This document shows, piece after piece, positions 7,575 through 15,790 of a stretch of 64,000 bases of DNA (the stretch's first letter is position 1; the number at the start of each line of letters is the position of its first letter). The DNA is from Candidatus Melainabacteria bacterium (GTDB lineage Bacteria; Cyanobacteriota; Vampirovibrionia; 2-02-FULL-35-15). Position numbers and translations under genes: made by a program. Below the pieces are notes generated by a model. The model was not told the origin of the DNA, did no database searches, and saw only the letters and a program-made list of their open reading frames with translations. The DNA is taken from the NCBI GenBank assembly GCA_023250195.1, contig JAHFBF010000003.1, positions 62,001-126,000 of the forward strand, written 5' to 3'.

Positions 7575-8897
7575 ATGAATAATGATTTAAAGCCATTGAA
7601 TACTCAGAAAATATTCCTTGATGAAAGCTTCCTAATTTTTCTAATTCAGTTATCAATAGGATGGTATTTCAATCAAGATGATAGTTCTTTCCATATACAG
7701 TTTGATTATCTTAAAAATATGACTATTGAATCTTATATTAAAGATTTAAGTAGGGAAGCTTTAATTAATAATGATGTAGTTGTTAAATGGAATGAAAAAC
7801 CATATGAGAAAGTAGCTGAGTATTTAGAATTTTTTGAAAAAGCTTTTGATGCACAATTTACTTTTAGATATTCAGATAGTATCCCTTATCGCTTTTCTCA
7901 AAGTATGGGAGAAGTATTTTCTCATAGTCCCGAAGCAAATTATTTTACTGTTGCAATGTTAAAAATGCTATCTTTTGAAAAGATTAACCAACTAAAAGAA
8001 AAGAAAGGGTATCAAGCTCTTCTTGGTGTGGCAAACTTAGATCAATCATGCTTGTATGACGTAGCTTATACTCCACTTAGCATTGCCTTCAATAAGGCCA
8101 AAGATGAATATGACTTACATCTTTTTCTTTATGGTATACCAAAAGAGAAAATCAAAAATTATCTTTCGGAGTATATTAAAGATTACAAAAATCAACGCCT
8201 CAATAAACCTGGTAAAACCATAAACTCAATTCCTGGACACATAGATCTTTTAATGCAATGTATTAATGATCATCTTGGAAAAAATAAAAACACAAATAAT
8301 CAAAATATTGAATTAACTAAAAACGAAATTGCATATAGTGTTTTAAATATGCCCTGTAAAGAGCACCAAGTATTAGATGAATATAGATTTTTAGAGTTTT
8401 TACTCTACCTACAAAATCAAGAGTCTATAGTAATTGAGTCTATTGAATGGTTAGATGAATCAAGTACAGCTTACAATGCAAAACAAAAGAAGTTAAAAGC
8501 AGTTCTAATTGATGGGACTAATTTTAAAGTAAGATTCAAACTTTTAAAGCCAATTGAAGAAATAGTTAATTATTTTTCAAATCAAAAAGCTAGGGTTAAA
8601 GTCGATAGAATATCAAGAACAATCTATGTAAATGATAAAAGATGTCCTTTTAGAAAGGAAACTCCAAGCTATCAACTAATACTTGAAACACTTGAAGTGC
8701 CCTGCAAGCCAGTAATCAGAAAGAAGGTCATAGCTATATTTAGACTAAAAGAAGAAAAAAATGAGTATATAAAATCTGATAATAATAATTTCATCTTAGA
8801 CAAAATTAAGAAACTCAGAAAGAAATTAGGTGTTTCATCAGAAATATTAGAGTTAAATGATGGGAATGTTACTTTTCATACTGAATTGATTATTTAA
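7575..8897 (+). CDS. Hypothetical protein (440 aa), possible winged-helix C-terminus
   Basis: Not recognised. It is soluble, with no signal or membrane segment. The first 230 residues are mixed alpha/beta, the middle has an Asn-rich linker (NKNTNNQN), and the last 110 residues read like two related small domains ending in a helix-turn-helix and hairpin (DKIKKLRKKLGVSSEI...DGNVTFHTEL). It sits alone between two AT-rich gaps inside the mobile element. Codon use matches its neighbours. Confidence 0.6.
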   Translation: MNNDLKPLNTQKIFLDESFLIFLIQLSIGWYFNQDDSSFHIQFDYLKNMTIESYIKDLSREALINNDVVVKWNEKPYEKVAEYLEFFEKAFDAQFTFRYSDSIPYRFSQSMGEVFSHSPEANYFTVAMLKMLSFEKINQLKEKKGYQALLGVANLDQSCLYDVAYTPLSIAFNKAKDEYDLHLFLYGIPKEKIKNYLSEYIKDYKNQRLNKPGKTINSIPGHIDLLMQCINDHLGKNKNTNNQNIELTKNEIAYSVLNMPCKEHQVLDEYRFLEFLLYLQNQESIVIESIEWLDESSTAYNAKQKKLKAVLIDGTNFKVRFKLLKPIEEIVNYFSNQKARVKVDRISRTIYVNDKRCPFRKETPSYQLILETLEVPCKPVIRKKVIAIFRLKEEKNEYIKSDNNNFILDKIKKLRKKLGVSSEILELNDGNVTFHTELII

Positions 8898-9025
8898 TTA
8901 ACAATAAGTCCGTTAATTTTTTGAACAGCACTGTTTATACCCTGTTTATGTCCTGCTTGTGGACTTAATTTGGATATTTAATTCAGATATTCTAATAATT
9001 GAAATCGTATTTAGGACTTATTAGA

Positions 9026-9418
9026 ATGATTAACTTTTCTCAAAAATATCTAGAAAAAACAATTGAGCATTGGCAACCTTTTTATCAAGAGCAATTAAAT
9101 CTAGATGACGCCATAGAAATTGCTACTAATACAGTTTCTTTTTTGGAAGTGGTTATGAAGTGGCTTGAAGATGATGGTATACAAAAGCAAGGATCAAAAC
9201 TAGATTATTGTCCTACCTGCGAAGGGTCTGGTGTTATACCCGTAAAAGTTAAAAGAAATATCTATGGCTATGAAAGCACTTACGACGAAGGGTTTGCATG
9301 TCCAAACTGTTTAACAGGTAGGGATAAGAAAGAAAGACCAGTTTACAGATTTATAAATAGTTGTTGCAAAGAGTACACAAAGGAAATAGGCAAACAAAAA
9401 AAAGGAGTAAAAACATAA
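9026..9418 (+). CDS. Hypothetical protein with DnaJ-like zinc motif
   Basis: 130 aa from ATG 9026 (the TTG at 8999 in the ORF track has no ribosome site). The middle contains CPTCEGSGVI and CPNC, a CxxCxGxG plus CxxC pair like a single DnaJ-type zinc finger. The C-terminus carries SCCKEYTKEIGKQ, which recurs in the protein at 9780 and is encoded by a near-identical DNA stretch. Function unknown. Confidence 0.55.
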   Translation: MINFSQKYLEKTIEHWQPFYQEQLNLDDAIEIATNTVSFLEVVMKWLEDDGIQKQGSKLDYCPTCEGSGVIPVKVKRNIYGYESTYDEGFACPNCLTGRDKKERPVYRFINSCCKEYTKEIGKQKKGVKT

Positions 9419-9502
9419 GAACTATAAAACATGAAATGGAAAATGAAAATCTACGGACGAAGAAGCAATAGTTTATTAATCTAATAAAAGAGGAGGAAAA
9501 CA

Positions 9503-9799
9503 GTGAAAAATAATTTAGGAAAAGGAACACACCGTAACAAAAAGAAAGAGAAGAAGGTAACAAAGCAAAAATTTTTTGTTGTATCTTTGTTTACTCATGA
9601 TTTTCTTGGTGTTGATTCAATATGGATGACCCAGATAGGTGCACTGAAAAGAGCTTTGCAGATTGCTCCGCATTATAGTAAGGATTTGCAAGATTGGGAA
9701 TTACTCCAACTTGATGAGCTTAGGGATAATATGCTTATTTTACAAGACAAGCAAGGAGATGATATCCACATAAGAGAGCATGAACTTGAGAAGATATAA
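9503..9799 (+). CDS. Hypothetical small basic protein
   Basis: 98 aa starting at GTG 9503 behind a strong AGGAGG ribosome site, which fixes this unusual start. The first 25 residues are very basic (RNKKKEKKVTKQK); the rest has a single alpha/beta fold-like pattern ending in charged residues. Its end overlaps the next ORF by 20 bp. No family recognised. Confidence 0.6.
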   Translation: MKNNLGKGTHRNKKKEKKVTKQKFFVVSLFTHDFLGVDSIWMTQIGALKRALQIAPHYSKDLQDWELLQLDELRDNMLILQDKQGDDIHIREHELEKI

Positions 9800-10343
9800 A
9801 GAATTCTTTATGAAAAAGCTTAAGTGCAAGTTTGATAGTTGTTGCGAAGAGTATACCTGGGAAATAGGTAAACAAATAAGGAATAAAAAAATGCAAAATA
9901 CAACAAATGAAAAAAGATACTCAGTAGAGTTAGTCCTTGACGAGTATCGTGGTTATCTTGGTGTTCCTGTATATCTTTATAAGGGAGGTTTTATGAATGT
10001 AGAAGATCTCCGAAAGATCACCAATGATCTAGATGAGATAAATGATGAAAATGAAATGCTGCATCCTCGGCTGACAGCACAATATTTGTTTTCTGCAAAA
10101 GAAATAAATGAACTGAAAGCTTATTTTGGATCTAAAAAAGGGGTAAAGCTTGTAACAGATGAGATCCCATTGCCAATTAAGCTAAAAGGAATTGTGAGTT
10201 ATGAAGAAATAGCTGGCGGTACATATAAGGATCCATTAGTTGATGTGTTCATATATCGTGATGAGTATAATATCTTAAGCTTTGAACTTAAAGGGTATTC
10301 TGACCTTGAAGTAAGGAATGCTTTAACTCTGGAGGTGAGTTGA
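9780..10343 (+). CDS. Hypothetical protein with SCCxEYTxEIGKQ motif
   Basis: 187 aa from ATG 9780, or 177 aa from ATG 9810 (MKKLKCKF). After the start comes SCCEEYTWEIGKQ, almost the same as the tail of the 9026 protein. The body has a region YSVELVLDEYRGYLGVPV and a second half ending in FELKGYSDLEVRNALTLEV. It seems to be a small soluble protein of the mobile element; function unknown. Confidence 0.55.
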   Translation: MNLRRYKEFFMKKLKCKFDSCCEEYTWEIGKQIRNKKMQNTTNEKRYSVELVLDEYRGYLGVPVYLYKGGFMNVEDLRKITNDLDEINDENEMLHPRLTAQYLFSAKEINELKAYFGSKKGVKLVTDEIPLPIKLKGIVSYEEIAGGTYKDPLVDVFIYRDEYNILSFELKGYSDLEVRNALTLEVS

Positions 10344-10360
10344 CATATGACTGAATAAAA

Positions 10361-10390
10361 AACCCTGCTTTAGTTTAGAAAACAGGGGTA
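10361..10390 (+). terminator. Possible terminator hairpin
   Basis: ACCCTG and CAGGGGT arms around a 15-nt AT-rich loop, followed about 20 nt later by TTTTTT. Placed just after the 9780 gene. Imperfect and with a distant T-run, so only tentative. Confidence 0.35.
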
Positions 10391-10464
10391 AAACCTAGAT
10401 TAGTTTTTTACATTCAAAATAATTTTATCAAGGTTTTGCCTCAAATGACATAGGAGGTAAAAAC

Positions 10465-10638
10465 ATGGCTAAAAGCTATGATAGGGCTTTTTTGTGCCTA
10501 TACACAAACAAAAATAGAAATCAAATAAATGCTTGCATATCTGGGAGTAATAGTGAAATTAATTTAATCCTTATTAAATTTCTTAAAAAGTGTTCTCCAA
10601 AAGAGCAAAAAAACATTCACTGGAAAGTGATTGTATAA
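10465..10638 (+). CDS. Small hypothetical protein (57 aa)
   Basis: Too short for the ORF track. ATG 10465 follows a near-consensus AGGAGG with ideal spacing. The product begins MAKSYDRAFLCLYTNK and continues with a hydrophobic/basic helix (INLILIKFLKKCSPKEQK). No family recognised, but the ribosome site makes translation likely. Confidence 0.55.
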   Translation: MAKSYDRAFLCLYTNKNRNQINACISGSNSEINLILIKFLKKCSPKEQKNIHWKVIV

Positions 10639-10725
10639 ACTCATGCTTTTGTCAGATAAAGACAAAAAAGAGAGCTTTGCAATTGCACCTATTCTAAGAA
10701 GTGAAAACTAAGAGGTAACTATTAA

Positions 10726-10893
10726 TTGCAAATCCCAAGTGAACAGCTTGAGAAGTTTAAGTTAATTATGAAAGAGAACGGAATTAACTTAACAGATGAG
10801 CAAGCTCGTGAAGAAGGCTTAAAGTTGCTTACCTTTTTTAAAGCAATTTACAGGCAAATTTCAGTAGAGGAGTATGAGCAATATAAAAAGTAA
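10726..10893 (+). CDS. Small helical protein (55 aa) upstream of primase
   Basis: Begins at TTG 10726 with AAGAGG 9 nt upstream. The product has a short helix, then LTDEQAREEGLKLLTFFKAIYR, a pattern seen in small orphan proteins of plasmids and integrative elements, and ends QYKK. It stops 14 nt before the primase start and is probably cotranscribed. Function unknown. Confidence 0.5.
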   Translation: MQIPSEQLEKFKLIMKENGINLTDEQAREEGLKLLTFFKAIYRQISVEEYEQYKK

Positions 10894-10907
10894 AAGGGGA
10901 AATGAAG

Positions 10908-13142
10908 ATGAAAATTAATCCAAAAGAATACTTAAACAAAAAAGGAATTCAATATAAAGAAGTAAATGGAGAGCTAGCTATAGCTTGTCCATTTGGATGT
11001 GATGATGACAGCAGACCAAATGAGAGACATTTTTATATGTGTGCTCAGACTGGAGTTTACAACTGTAAAAAATGTAATGCAAAAGGTAATTTAATAACTT
11101 TAGCAAAACACTTTGGAGATGATTTAAAGCCTAGAAATAATAATCCTGTCAAAAAAAAGGCTGTTGTTAAACCAGAAACTATTACATCTGAACAAGTCGA
11201 TAAGTGGCATAATGCTTTAACTAAAGAAGTAAGAAAATATTTAAATGACAGAGGTATTCCTGATGACCTAATAAATAGATTTAAACTCGGTCAGGGTAAT
11301 GTCCATGGCAAACCATGGATAACTATTCCAGTAAAAGATTTAGATGGTAATTATGTTCTTATAAAGCTTAGAAAACTACCAAATAATAATTTAGATAGCC
11401 CTAAAATGCTTGTACATCCTAAAGGGGCTGGACACTATTTATATAACATTGAAGCTATTAAAGAAAACTCAGAACTTGTAATCTGTGAGGGAGAGTTTGA
11501 TTGTTTAGTATTACTAAGTCATGGAATACCTGCTATTACTTCAACCGGTGGTTGCAGTACCTTTAAAGAAGAATGGCTTGAATATATTAAAGGGCTTGAT
11601 AAGGTAACTGTTTCCTTTGATAAAGATGACCCAGGTAAAAAAGCAGCTTTAGAACTAGTAAAAAGATTAATTGATTTAGATTCACCTGAAGTATTTAAAA
11701 TTGACCTGCCAGAAAACATGAAAGAAGGTCATAAAGATATAACTGACTTTTTTATTAAAGAGGGTAGGACTAAAGAAGAATTTCTTTCTTTGTCTAAAAC
11801 AATAGTTCTTTTTGAAGATGTAAATAGAGTGAAAGAGGTAAAAAATCCAAAGAATAAAATTACATTCTTAGAATGGAAAAATACCATAAACTCAAACTTT
11901 CCAGACTGTGCATTTGCAGCGGAAGTTATACTTTCTATAGTCTGTCAGTTACTTCTAAACGACGTAAGAAACCCATTCGCACTGGTTTTAATAGATGTAC
12001 CTTCAGCAGGAAAAACAATTACAATTAACTTTTTTGCTGATATAAAAGACTTAGCTTATTCAACAGATAAATTTACACCTGCTTCCTTTGTTTCAAATGC
12101 AAGTAATGTAAGCAAGGAAAAGCTTAAAGAGATAGACCTTTTACCCAGAATAAGATATAAACTCTTTTTAGTTAGAGATTTAGCACCACTTTTTGGTGAA
12201 AGAGATGATGACCTCCTTAAAAGCCTTGGACTTTTAACTAGAATCTTAGATGGTGAAGGATTACAAACGGAAAGTGGTGTTCACGGGCATCGTGAATACG
12301 TGGGTGATTATCTATTTATGCTTGTAGCCGCTTCTACACCCATACAACCAAGAGTTTGGAAAACAATGGGTAATTTAGGAGCTAGGCTTTTCTTTTTAAA
12401 TATGCATTCAAAAGATAAGTCTGAATCAGAATTAGCTAATCAGGTACTTGGTAATTCTTACAAAATTAAAGAGAAGAAATGTCAGGAAGTCACTAAGGAC
12501 TTTCTTTACGGACTTTGGAATAAATATCCAAAAGGTATTGATTGGGATAAATCAAAAGAAGATATTGAGAATGTAAAGATTATTGCCAGATGTGCAATTC
12601 TCCTTTCTAAACTTAGAGGGACTATAAATATATGGAAGGATAGCTCACAAAGTGGTGAAGCCTATGATCATACTAATGTAGTTATTGAAAAACCAGATAG
12701 AATAAACCTGCTTTTATATAACCTTTGCAGGAGTCATGCTTTAGCGTGTGGAAGAACTTATATTAACCATGAGGACTTGAAACTTGCAATAGAAATAACT
12801 ATTGATAGTGCTCCAAACGTAAGAGCAAATTTAATAAGAAAATTACTTGAAAAGGAAGGGGAACTTAAAACCACACAAATAGAAGTAACTCTTAAATGTT
12901 CCAAGCCTACAGCTTTAAAAGAAATGGAAAAGTTAAGGCTTTTGGGTGTAGTTTATGTAAAGGATTTAAGCCTTCTTGATGATTCTGAAAAAGAAATAAA
13001 ACTTATTTCAGAGCTTGAATGGTTTTTAAGTGAGGAATGCAGGAAGATTAGAGGATTGCCTTTACCAGAAAGACAGTACACACTATCAGATTTAGTTAAT
13101 CAGGACCGATTAAGTGAATCTGACACTGTAGCAGGTACATAA
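10908..13142 (+). CDS. Primase-helicase of the integrated element (zinc finger, TOPRIM, P-loop)
   Basis: 744 aa from ATG 10908, which has GGGGA 7 nt upstream (ATG 10902 is too close to it). Order of parts: a CHC2-like zinc finger (cysteines near 29, 33, 55 and 58; CPFGC ... NCKKCNAKGN), a TOPRIM domain (LVICEGEFDCL for the glutamate, VSFDKDDPGKKAA for DxD), a P-loop-like PSAGKT near residue 370, and a C-terminal winged-helix region (TTQIEVTLKCSKPTALKEMEK). Such primase-helicases replicate phage satellites, plasmids and integrative elements. It lies two genes upstream of the recombinase. Confidence 0.82.
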   Translation: MKINPKEYLNKKGIQYKEVNGELAIACPFGCDDDSRPNERHFYMCAQTGVYNCKKCNAKGNLITLAKHFGDDLKPRNNNPVKKKAVVKPETITSEQVDKWHNALTKEVRKYLNDRGIPDDLINRFKLGQGNVHGKPWITIPVKDLDGNYVLIKLRKLPNNNLDSPKMLVHPKGAGHYLYNIEAIKENSELVICEGEFDCLVLLSHGIPAITSTGGCSTFKEEWLEYIKGLDKVTVSFDKDDPGKKAALELVKRLIDLDSPEVFKIDLPENMKEGHKDITDFFIKEGRTKEEFLSLSKTIVLFEDVNRVKEVKNPKNKITFLEWKNTINSNFPDCAFAAEVILSIVCQLLLNDVRNPFALVLIDVPSAGKTITINFFADIKDLAYSTDKFTPASFVSNASNVSKEKLKEIDLLPRIRYKLFLVRDLAPLFGERDDDLLKSLGLLTRILDGEGLQTESGVHGHREYVGDYLFMLVAASTPIQPRVWKTMGNLGARLFFLNMHSKDKSESELANQVLGNSYKIKEKKCQEVTKDFLYGLWNKYPKGIDWDKSKEDIENVKIIARCAILLSKLRGTINIWKDSSQSGEAYDHTNVVIEKPDRINLLLYNLCRSHALACGRTYINHEDLKLAIEITIDSAPNVRANLIRKLLEKEGELKTTQIEVTLKCSKPTALKEMEKLRLLGVVYVKDLSLLDDSEKEIKLISELEWFLSEECRKIRGLPLPERQYTLSDLVNQDRLSESDTVAGT

Positions 13143-13173
13143 GCTAAACATAGGTATAAGTGAGGTTATTAAT

Positions 13174-13266
13174 ATGGATCTAGAAAAAATAGATAAAAGA
13201 TGTAAATCAACAAAGTTAAACGGTACAAAGCGTAATAGCGATAAAAAGCTGCATAGAATAGTTTAA
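13174..13266 (+). CDS. Possible tiny basic peptide (30 aa)
   Basis: ATG 13174 follows GTGAGG by 8 nt. The 30-residue product is almost all charged (LEKIDKRCKSTKLNGTKRN). It lies between primase and recombinase and could be an excisionase-like factor, or not a gene at all. Confidence 0.3.
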   Translation: MDLEKIDKRCKSTKLNGTKRNSDKKLHRIV

Positions 13267-13335
13267 AACGGACTAATTGTTGAAAACAGCACCACATGCA
13301 GGTTTCATAGGTTGTAGAGATTTATAATATTTATT

Positions 13336-15012
13336 ATGAATAAAAAAGAAAAACCAATTAAATACATTCTATATGCCAGAAAATCTACTGAATCAGAAGA
13401 TAAACAGGTTCAATCTATTGAAGATCAAGTAAATAAAATGACTGAAATGGCTCAGCAGAAGGGTTTACAAATTATAGATGTATTGTGGGAAACCAAGTCA
13501 GCTAAAACCCCTTTTAAAAGAGATAAGTTTAATGAACTAATTAAAAGAGTTAAAGCAGGTGAAGCTGATGGGATACTAACATGGGCGATTAATAGGCTTT
13601 CAAGAAATGCCTTTGAGACGGGAGTGATACATCAGATGTTACAGGATGGAATCATTAAGTCTATATGGACATGCACTGGAGAACATAAATCAGGGGATAA
13701 CGTTTTAATTTTTTATATGCTCGGTGGTATGGCAAACCTGGACATTCAAATTACTAGCATTAGTACAAAACGTGGGTTAGAAAGTAAGATTGAAAAAGGT
13801 TGGCTACCTACTATTGCACCTATTGGGTATTTGAATAATAAGTTTAAAGACAAGGGAGAAAAGGATATTGTAAAAGATCCTGAACGATTTTCCATAGTTA
13901 GAAAAATGTGGGACTTAATGCTTACAGGAAATTATACAGTGCCACATATACTTAATATTGCCTATGAGAATTGGGGACTAAGAACAGTTAAAAGAAAAAG
14001 AATTGGTGGAACTAAACTTTCTAAATCAGGCTTATATAAAATCTTTACTAATCCGTTTTATGCAGGAATACTTGAATGGAAAGGGGAAAGATACCCTAAT
14101 CCAGGTAAGCATGAATCTATGATTACTCTTGAGGAGTTTTATAGAGTCCAGTTTATATTAGGTAAAAGAGGCAAGCCTAGAGTAACAAAACATCAACATA
14201 AATATAATGGTGTTCTTAAGTGTGCTGAATGTGGTTGTAGTTTCACTGGTGATCTAAAAAGAAAATATGCAAAGACTACAGGTAAATTAACTGAGTACAT
14301 ATTCTATAAATGCACTAAGAAGAAGCCTAACTATGATTGTCAAAACAGAAAGCATATAAGACAAGAAAAAATGGAAATGCAGATACAAGAAGCATTAAAC
14401 AATCTTTCTTTGATTCCTGACTTGTGTAAATGGTCTATTGAAACTTTAAAAATGACTAATGAAAAAGAGTTCGAAGAAAGGGAAGATATTCATAAGAGTT
14501 TAAATAGTGCCATTATTAATACTCAAAAACAATTAGATAATTTATTACAACTTAGAATAAGTGAATTAATTACAGATGAAGAATATAAGGGAAAAAGAGC
14601 TACACTTCAGGATGAGCTGTTTAGACTTAGGGAAAATTTAAGAGGTACAGAAGAAAGAGCTGATAAGTATCATCAGTTAGTCGAGGACGCTTTTGATTAT
14701 GTTACTTATGCAAAAGTCTGGTTTGATAAAGGTACTTACGAAGAGAAGAGATCAATAATGTCAACGTTAGGGTCGAACTTTTTGATAAACATTGGGGAAC
14801 TGCTAGTAACTAACAAAAATTGGATAGATTTGATTAAAGAGAAGTATGCTCCGGTAACGGATGAATATCGAAGGATCGAACTGGCTCATTCTGACAAATA
14901 CTTAACCGAAAATGAAAAACGGGAGCTTTTTGCTCCCGTAATTTCTAAACTCCTCCCAGGAGTGGGATCGAACCACCGACCAATCGGTTACTATCTGACT
15001 TCAATTTCTTGA
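13336..15012 (+). CDS. Large serine recombinase (site-specific integrase)
   Basis: 558 aa. The resolvase domain comes first with catalytic serine S17 (YARKSTES) and partner arginines in INRLSRNAFETG. It is followed by the recombinase domain (about 180-290), a zinc ribbon (CAECGCSF ... CTKKKPNYDC) and a coiled coil (about 385-440), the standard order for integrases of phages and integrative elements. The C-terminal tail (LLPGVGSNHRPIGYY) is antisense translation of the tRNA-Asn gene: the ORF continues past the tRNA terminator into the tRNA and its intron. The native C-terminus was therefore probably altered at integration, or the ORF simply reads into the chromosome. It marks the right end of the element. 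Confidence 0.92.
   Translation: MNKKEKPIKYILYARKSTESEDKQVQSIEDQVNKMTEMAQQKGLQIIDVLWETKSAKTPFKRDKFNELIKRVKAGEADGILTWAINRLSRNAFETGVIHQMLQDGIIKSIWTCTGEHKSGDNVLIFYMLGGMANLDIQITSISTKRGLESKIEKGWLPTIAPIGYLNNKFKDKGEKDIVKDPERFSIVRKMWDLMLTGNYTVPHILNIAYENWGLRTVKRKRIGGTKLSKSGLYKIFTNPFYAGILEWKGERYPNPGKHESMITLEEFYRVQFILGKRGKPRVTKHQHKYNGVLKCAECGCSFTGDLKRKYAKTTGKLTEYIFYKCTKKKPNYDCQNRKHIRQEKMEMQIQEALNNLSLIPDLCKWSIETLKMTNEKEFEEREDIHKSLNSAIINTQKQLDNLLQLRISELITDEEYKGKRATLQDELFRLRENLRGTEERADKYHQLVEDAFDYVTYAKVWFDKGTYEEKRSIMSTLGSNFLINIGELLVTNKNWIDLIKEKYAPVTDEYRRIELAHSDKYLTENEKRELFAPVISKLLPGVGSNHRPIGYYLTSIS
14919..14939 (-). terminator. Rho-independent terminator of tRNA-Asn, inside the recombinase ORF
   Basis: On the minus strand ACGGGAGC-AAAAA-GCTCCCGT followed by TTTTC, 13 nt beyond the tRNA 3' end. 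The perfect 8-bp stem and T-run suit termination of the tRNA transcript. It lies inside the 3' part of the recombinase ORF. Confidence 0.75.
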
Positions 15013-15232
15013 AGAGTCGGACTTTCTCTTTATCCTCGACTTGACGTTAGGATAGTGGGTGTAAAGTCTCTGCACTTATCTAAGTTTTCTAAACTTAAAC
15101 TAGCTCAGGATTGCCTTTTACATTTCTGTAGTTAAGGGTTCCCTGAATTAGCCCACTTTTCACCACAATGTTTCCATTATGGGCTGCTAACTATGTTTAC
15201 AGCCGATCGCTCTACCGCTGAGCTACCTGGGA
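14953..15232 (-). tRNA. tRNA-Asn(GUU), interrupted by a group I intron
   Basis: Exon 1 is 15232-15199, exon 2 is 14990-14953. Spliced length is 72 nt with discriminator G and no encoded CCA. Acceptor stem TCCCAGG pairs with CCTGGGA; the D arm is GCTC-AGCGGTA-GAGC; the anticodon arm is ATCGG-CTGTTAA-CCGAT, giving anticodon GTT; the T arm has GGTGG-TTCGATC-CCACT. The CTGTTAA loop and G discriminator are those of bacterial tRNA-Asn. Reading through without splicing would give a seven-base loop CTGTAAA (Tyr-like), which is wrong for a tRNA without a long variable arm. Confidence 0.92.
14991..15198 (-). ncRNA. Group I intron (IC3-like), 208 nt, in the tRNA-Asn anticodon
   Basis: It sits between anticodon bases 35 and 36. 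P1 pairs exon GGCUGU with intron GCAGCC, leaving the required U-G wobble at the 5' splice site; the intron ends in G. Further helices seen: P2 closed by GAAA, P3 (AGTGGG/CCCACT), P4 (TCAGG/CCTGA), P5 with a GAAA hairpin, P6, P7 (GACTTT/AAAGTC), P8 (TATCCT/AGGATA) and P9. The core strings AATTCAGGGAACCC, GGCAATCCTGAGC and GCAGAGACTTTACACC match the P, Q and R elements of the cyanobacterial tRNA-Leu intron. No endonuclease ORF, so it should be self-splicing RNA only. Confidence 0.93.
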
Positions 15233-15382
15233 ATAATTTTGGATCAGAATCCATACGACAATTTATCATTGTCAATCGATTATGATAGCGTACTTTGAAA
15301 TCAATGTCATCTGTTTGTTTAATGCTATTGCTTAAATGACTAGAATGCTGATTACTCTCATTTATAATAGGGGGTAAGACAT

Positions 15383-15790
15383 ATGAGAAAGAATAAAAAA
15401 AACAACCTGCCCAAAATAAAAATCGGTACAGATATCTGCCAGATAAACAGAGTGAGCTCTGTGTATAAAAGATATGGAAAAAGGTTTTTAAAAAGGATTC
15501 TAACTGAAAATGAAATTAAATATGTTATTTCAAATAGAAAAAATTTAATCAGTCGTTTGGCCGGAAGATATGTAGCAAAAGAAGCTACTTCAAAAGTTTT
15601 AGGCACAGGTTTAAGAGGAGTATATTTTAAAGAAATTGAAGTCTTAAGAGAATCCTCAGGGGCTCCAAAAATCATTTTGCATAAAAGAGCGAAATTAAAA
15701 GCTAAAGAAAAAGGATTGACTAATTTTGAGGTTTCTATTTCACATGAGAGGGACTTTGCTATTGCTATTGTTGTTGGCATAGGAAGCTAA
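15383..15790 (+). CDS. acpS: Holo-[acyl-carrier-protein] synthase
   Basis: 135 aa, the usual length of AcpS. It transfers 4'-phosphopantetheine from CoA to the serine of acyl carrier protein in the cytoplasm. Mg2+/CoA-binding motifs are clear: IGTDICQI near the start (Asp ligand) and AGRYVAKEATSKVLGTG with the glutamate ligand, then FEVSISHERDFA near the end. GGGGGT lies 9 nt before the ATG, with a TATAAT-like hexamer just ahead of it. It is the first chromosomal gene beyond the tRNA/element junction. Confidence 0.92.
   Translation: MRKNKKNNLPKIKIGTDICQINRVSSVYKRYGKRFLKRILTENEIKYVISNRKNLISRLAGRYVAKEATSKVLGTGLRGVYFKEIEVLRESSGAPKIILHKRAKLKAKEKGLTNFEVSISHERDFAIAIVVGIGS

Noticed and set aside
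10640-10711. 22-aa ORF (MLLSDKDKKESF...) after the 57-aa gene
   Set aside because: Very short, no ribosome site and no recognisable pattern.
14940-15012. The last residues of the recombinase (GVGSNHRPIGYY) as a real protein domain
   Set aside because: They are antisense translation of the tRNA-Asn 3' half and intron; no domain value.
14953-15232. Reading the interrupted tRNA as tRNA-Tyr (loop CTGTAAA)
   Set aside because: It would put the splice sites where neither U before nor G after the intron is found, and bacterial tRNA-Tyr has a long variable arm that is absent. The U-G rule gives CTGTTAA, tRNA-Asn.
15257-15273. GACAATTTATCATTGTC palindrome upstream of tRNA-Asn as an operator
   Set aside because: It occurs once, is AT-rich and has no linked regulator; it may just be part of the tRNA promoter.
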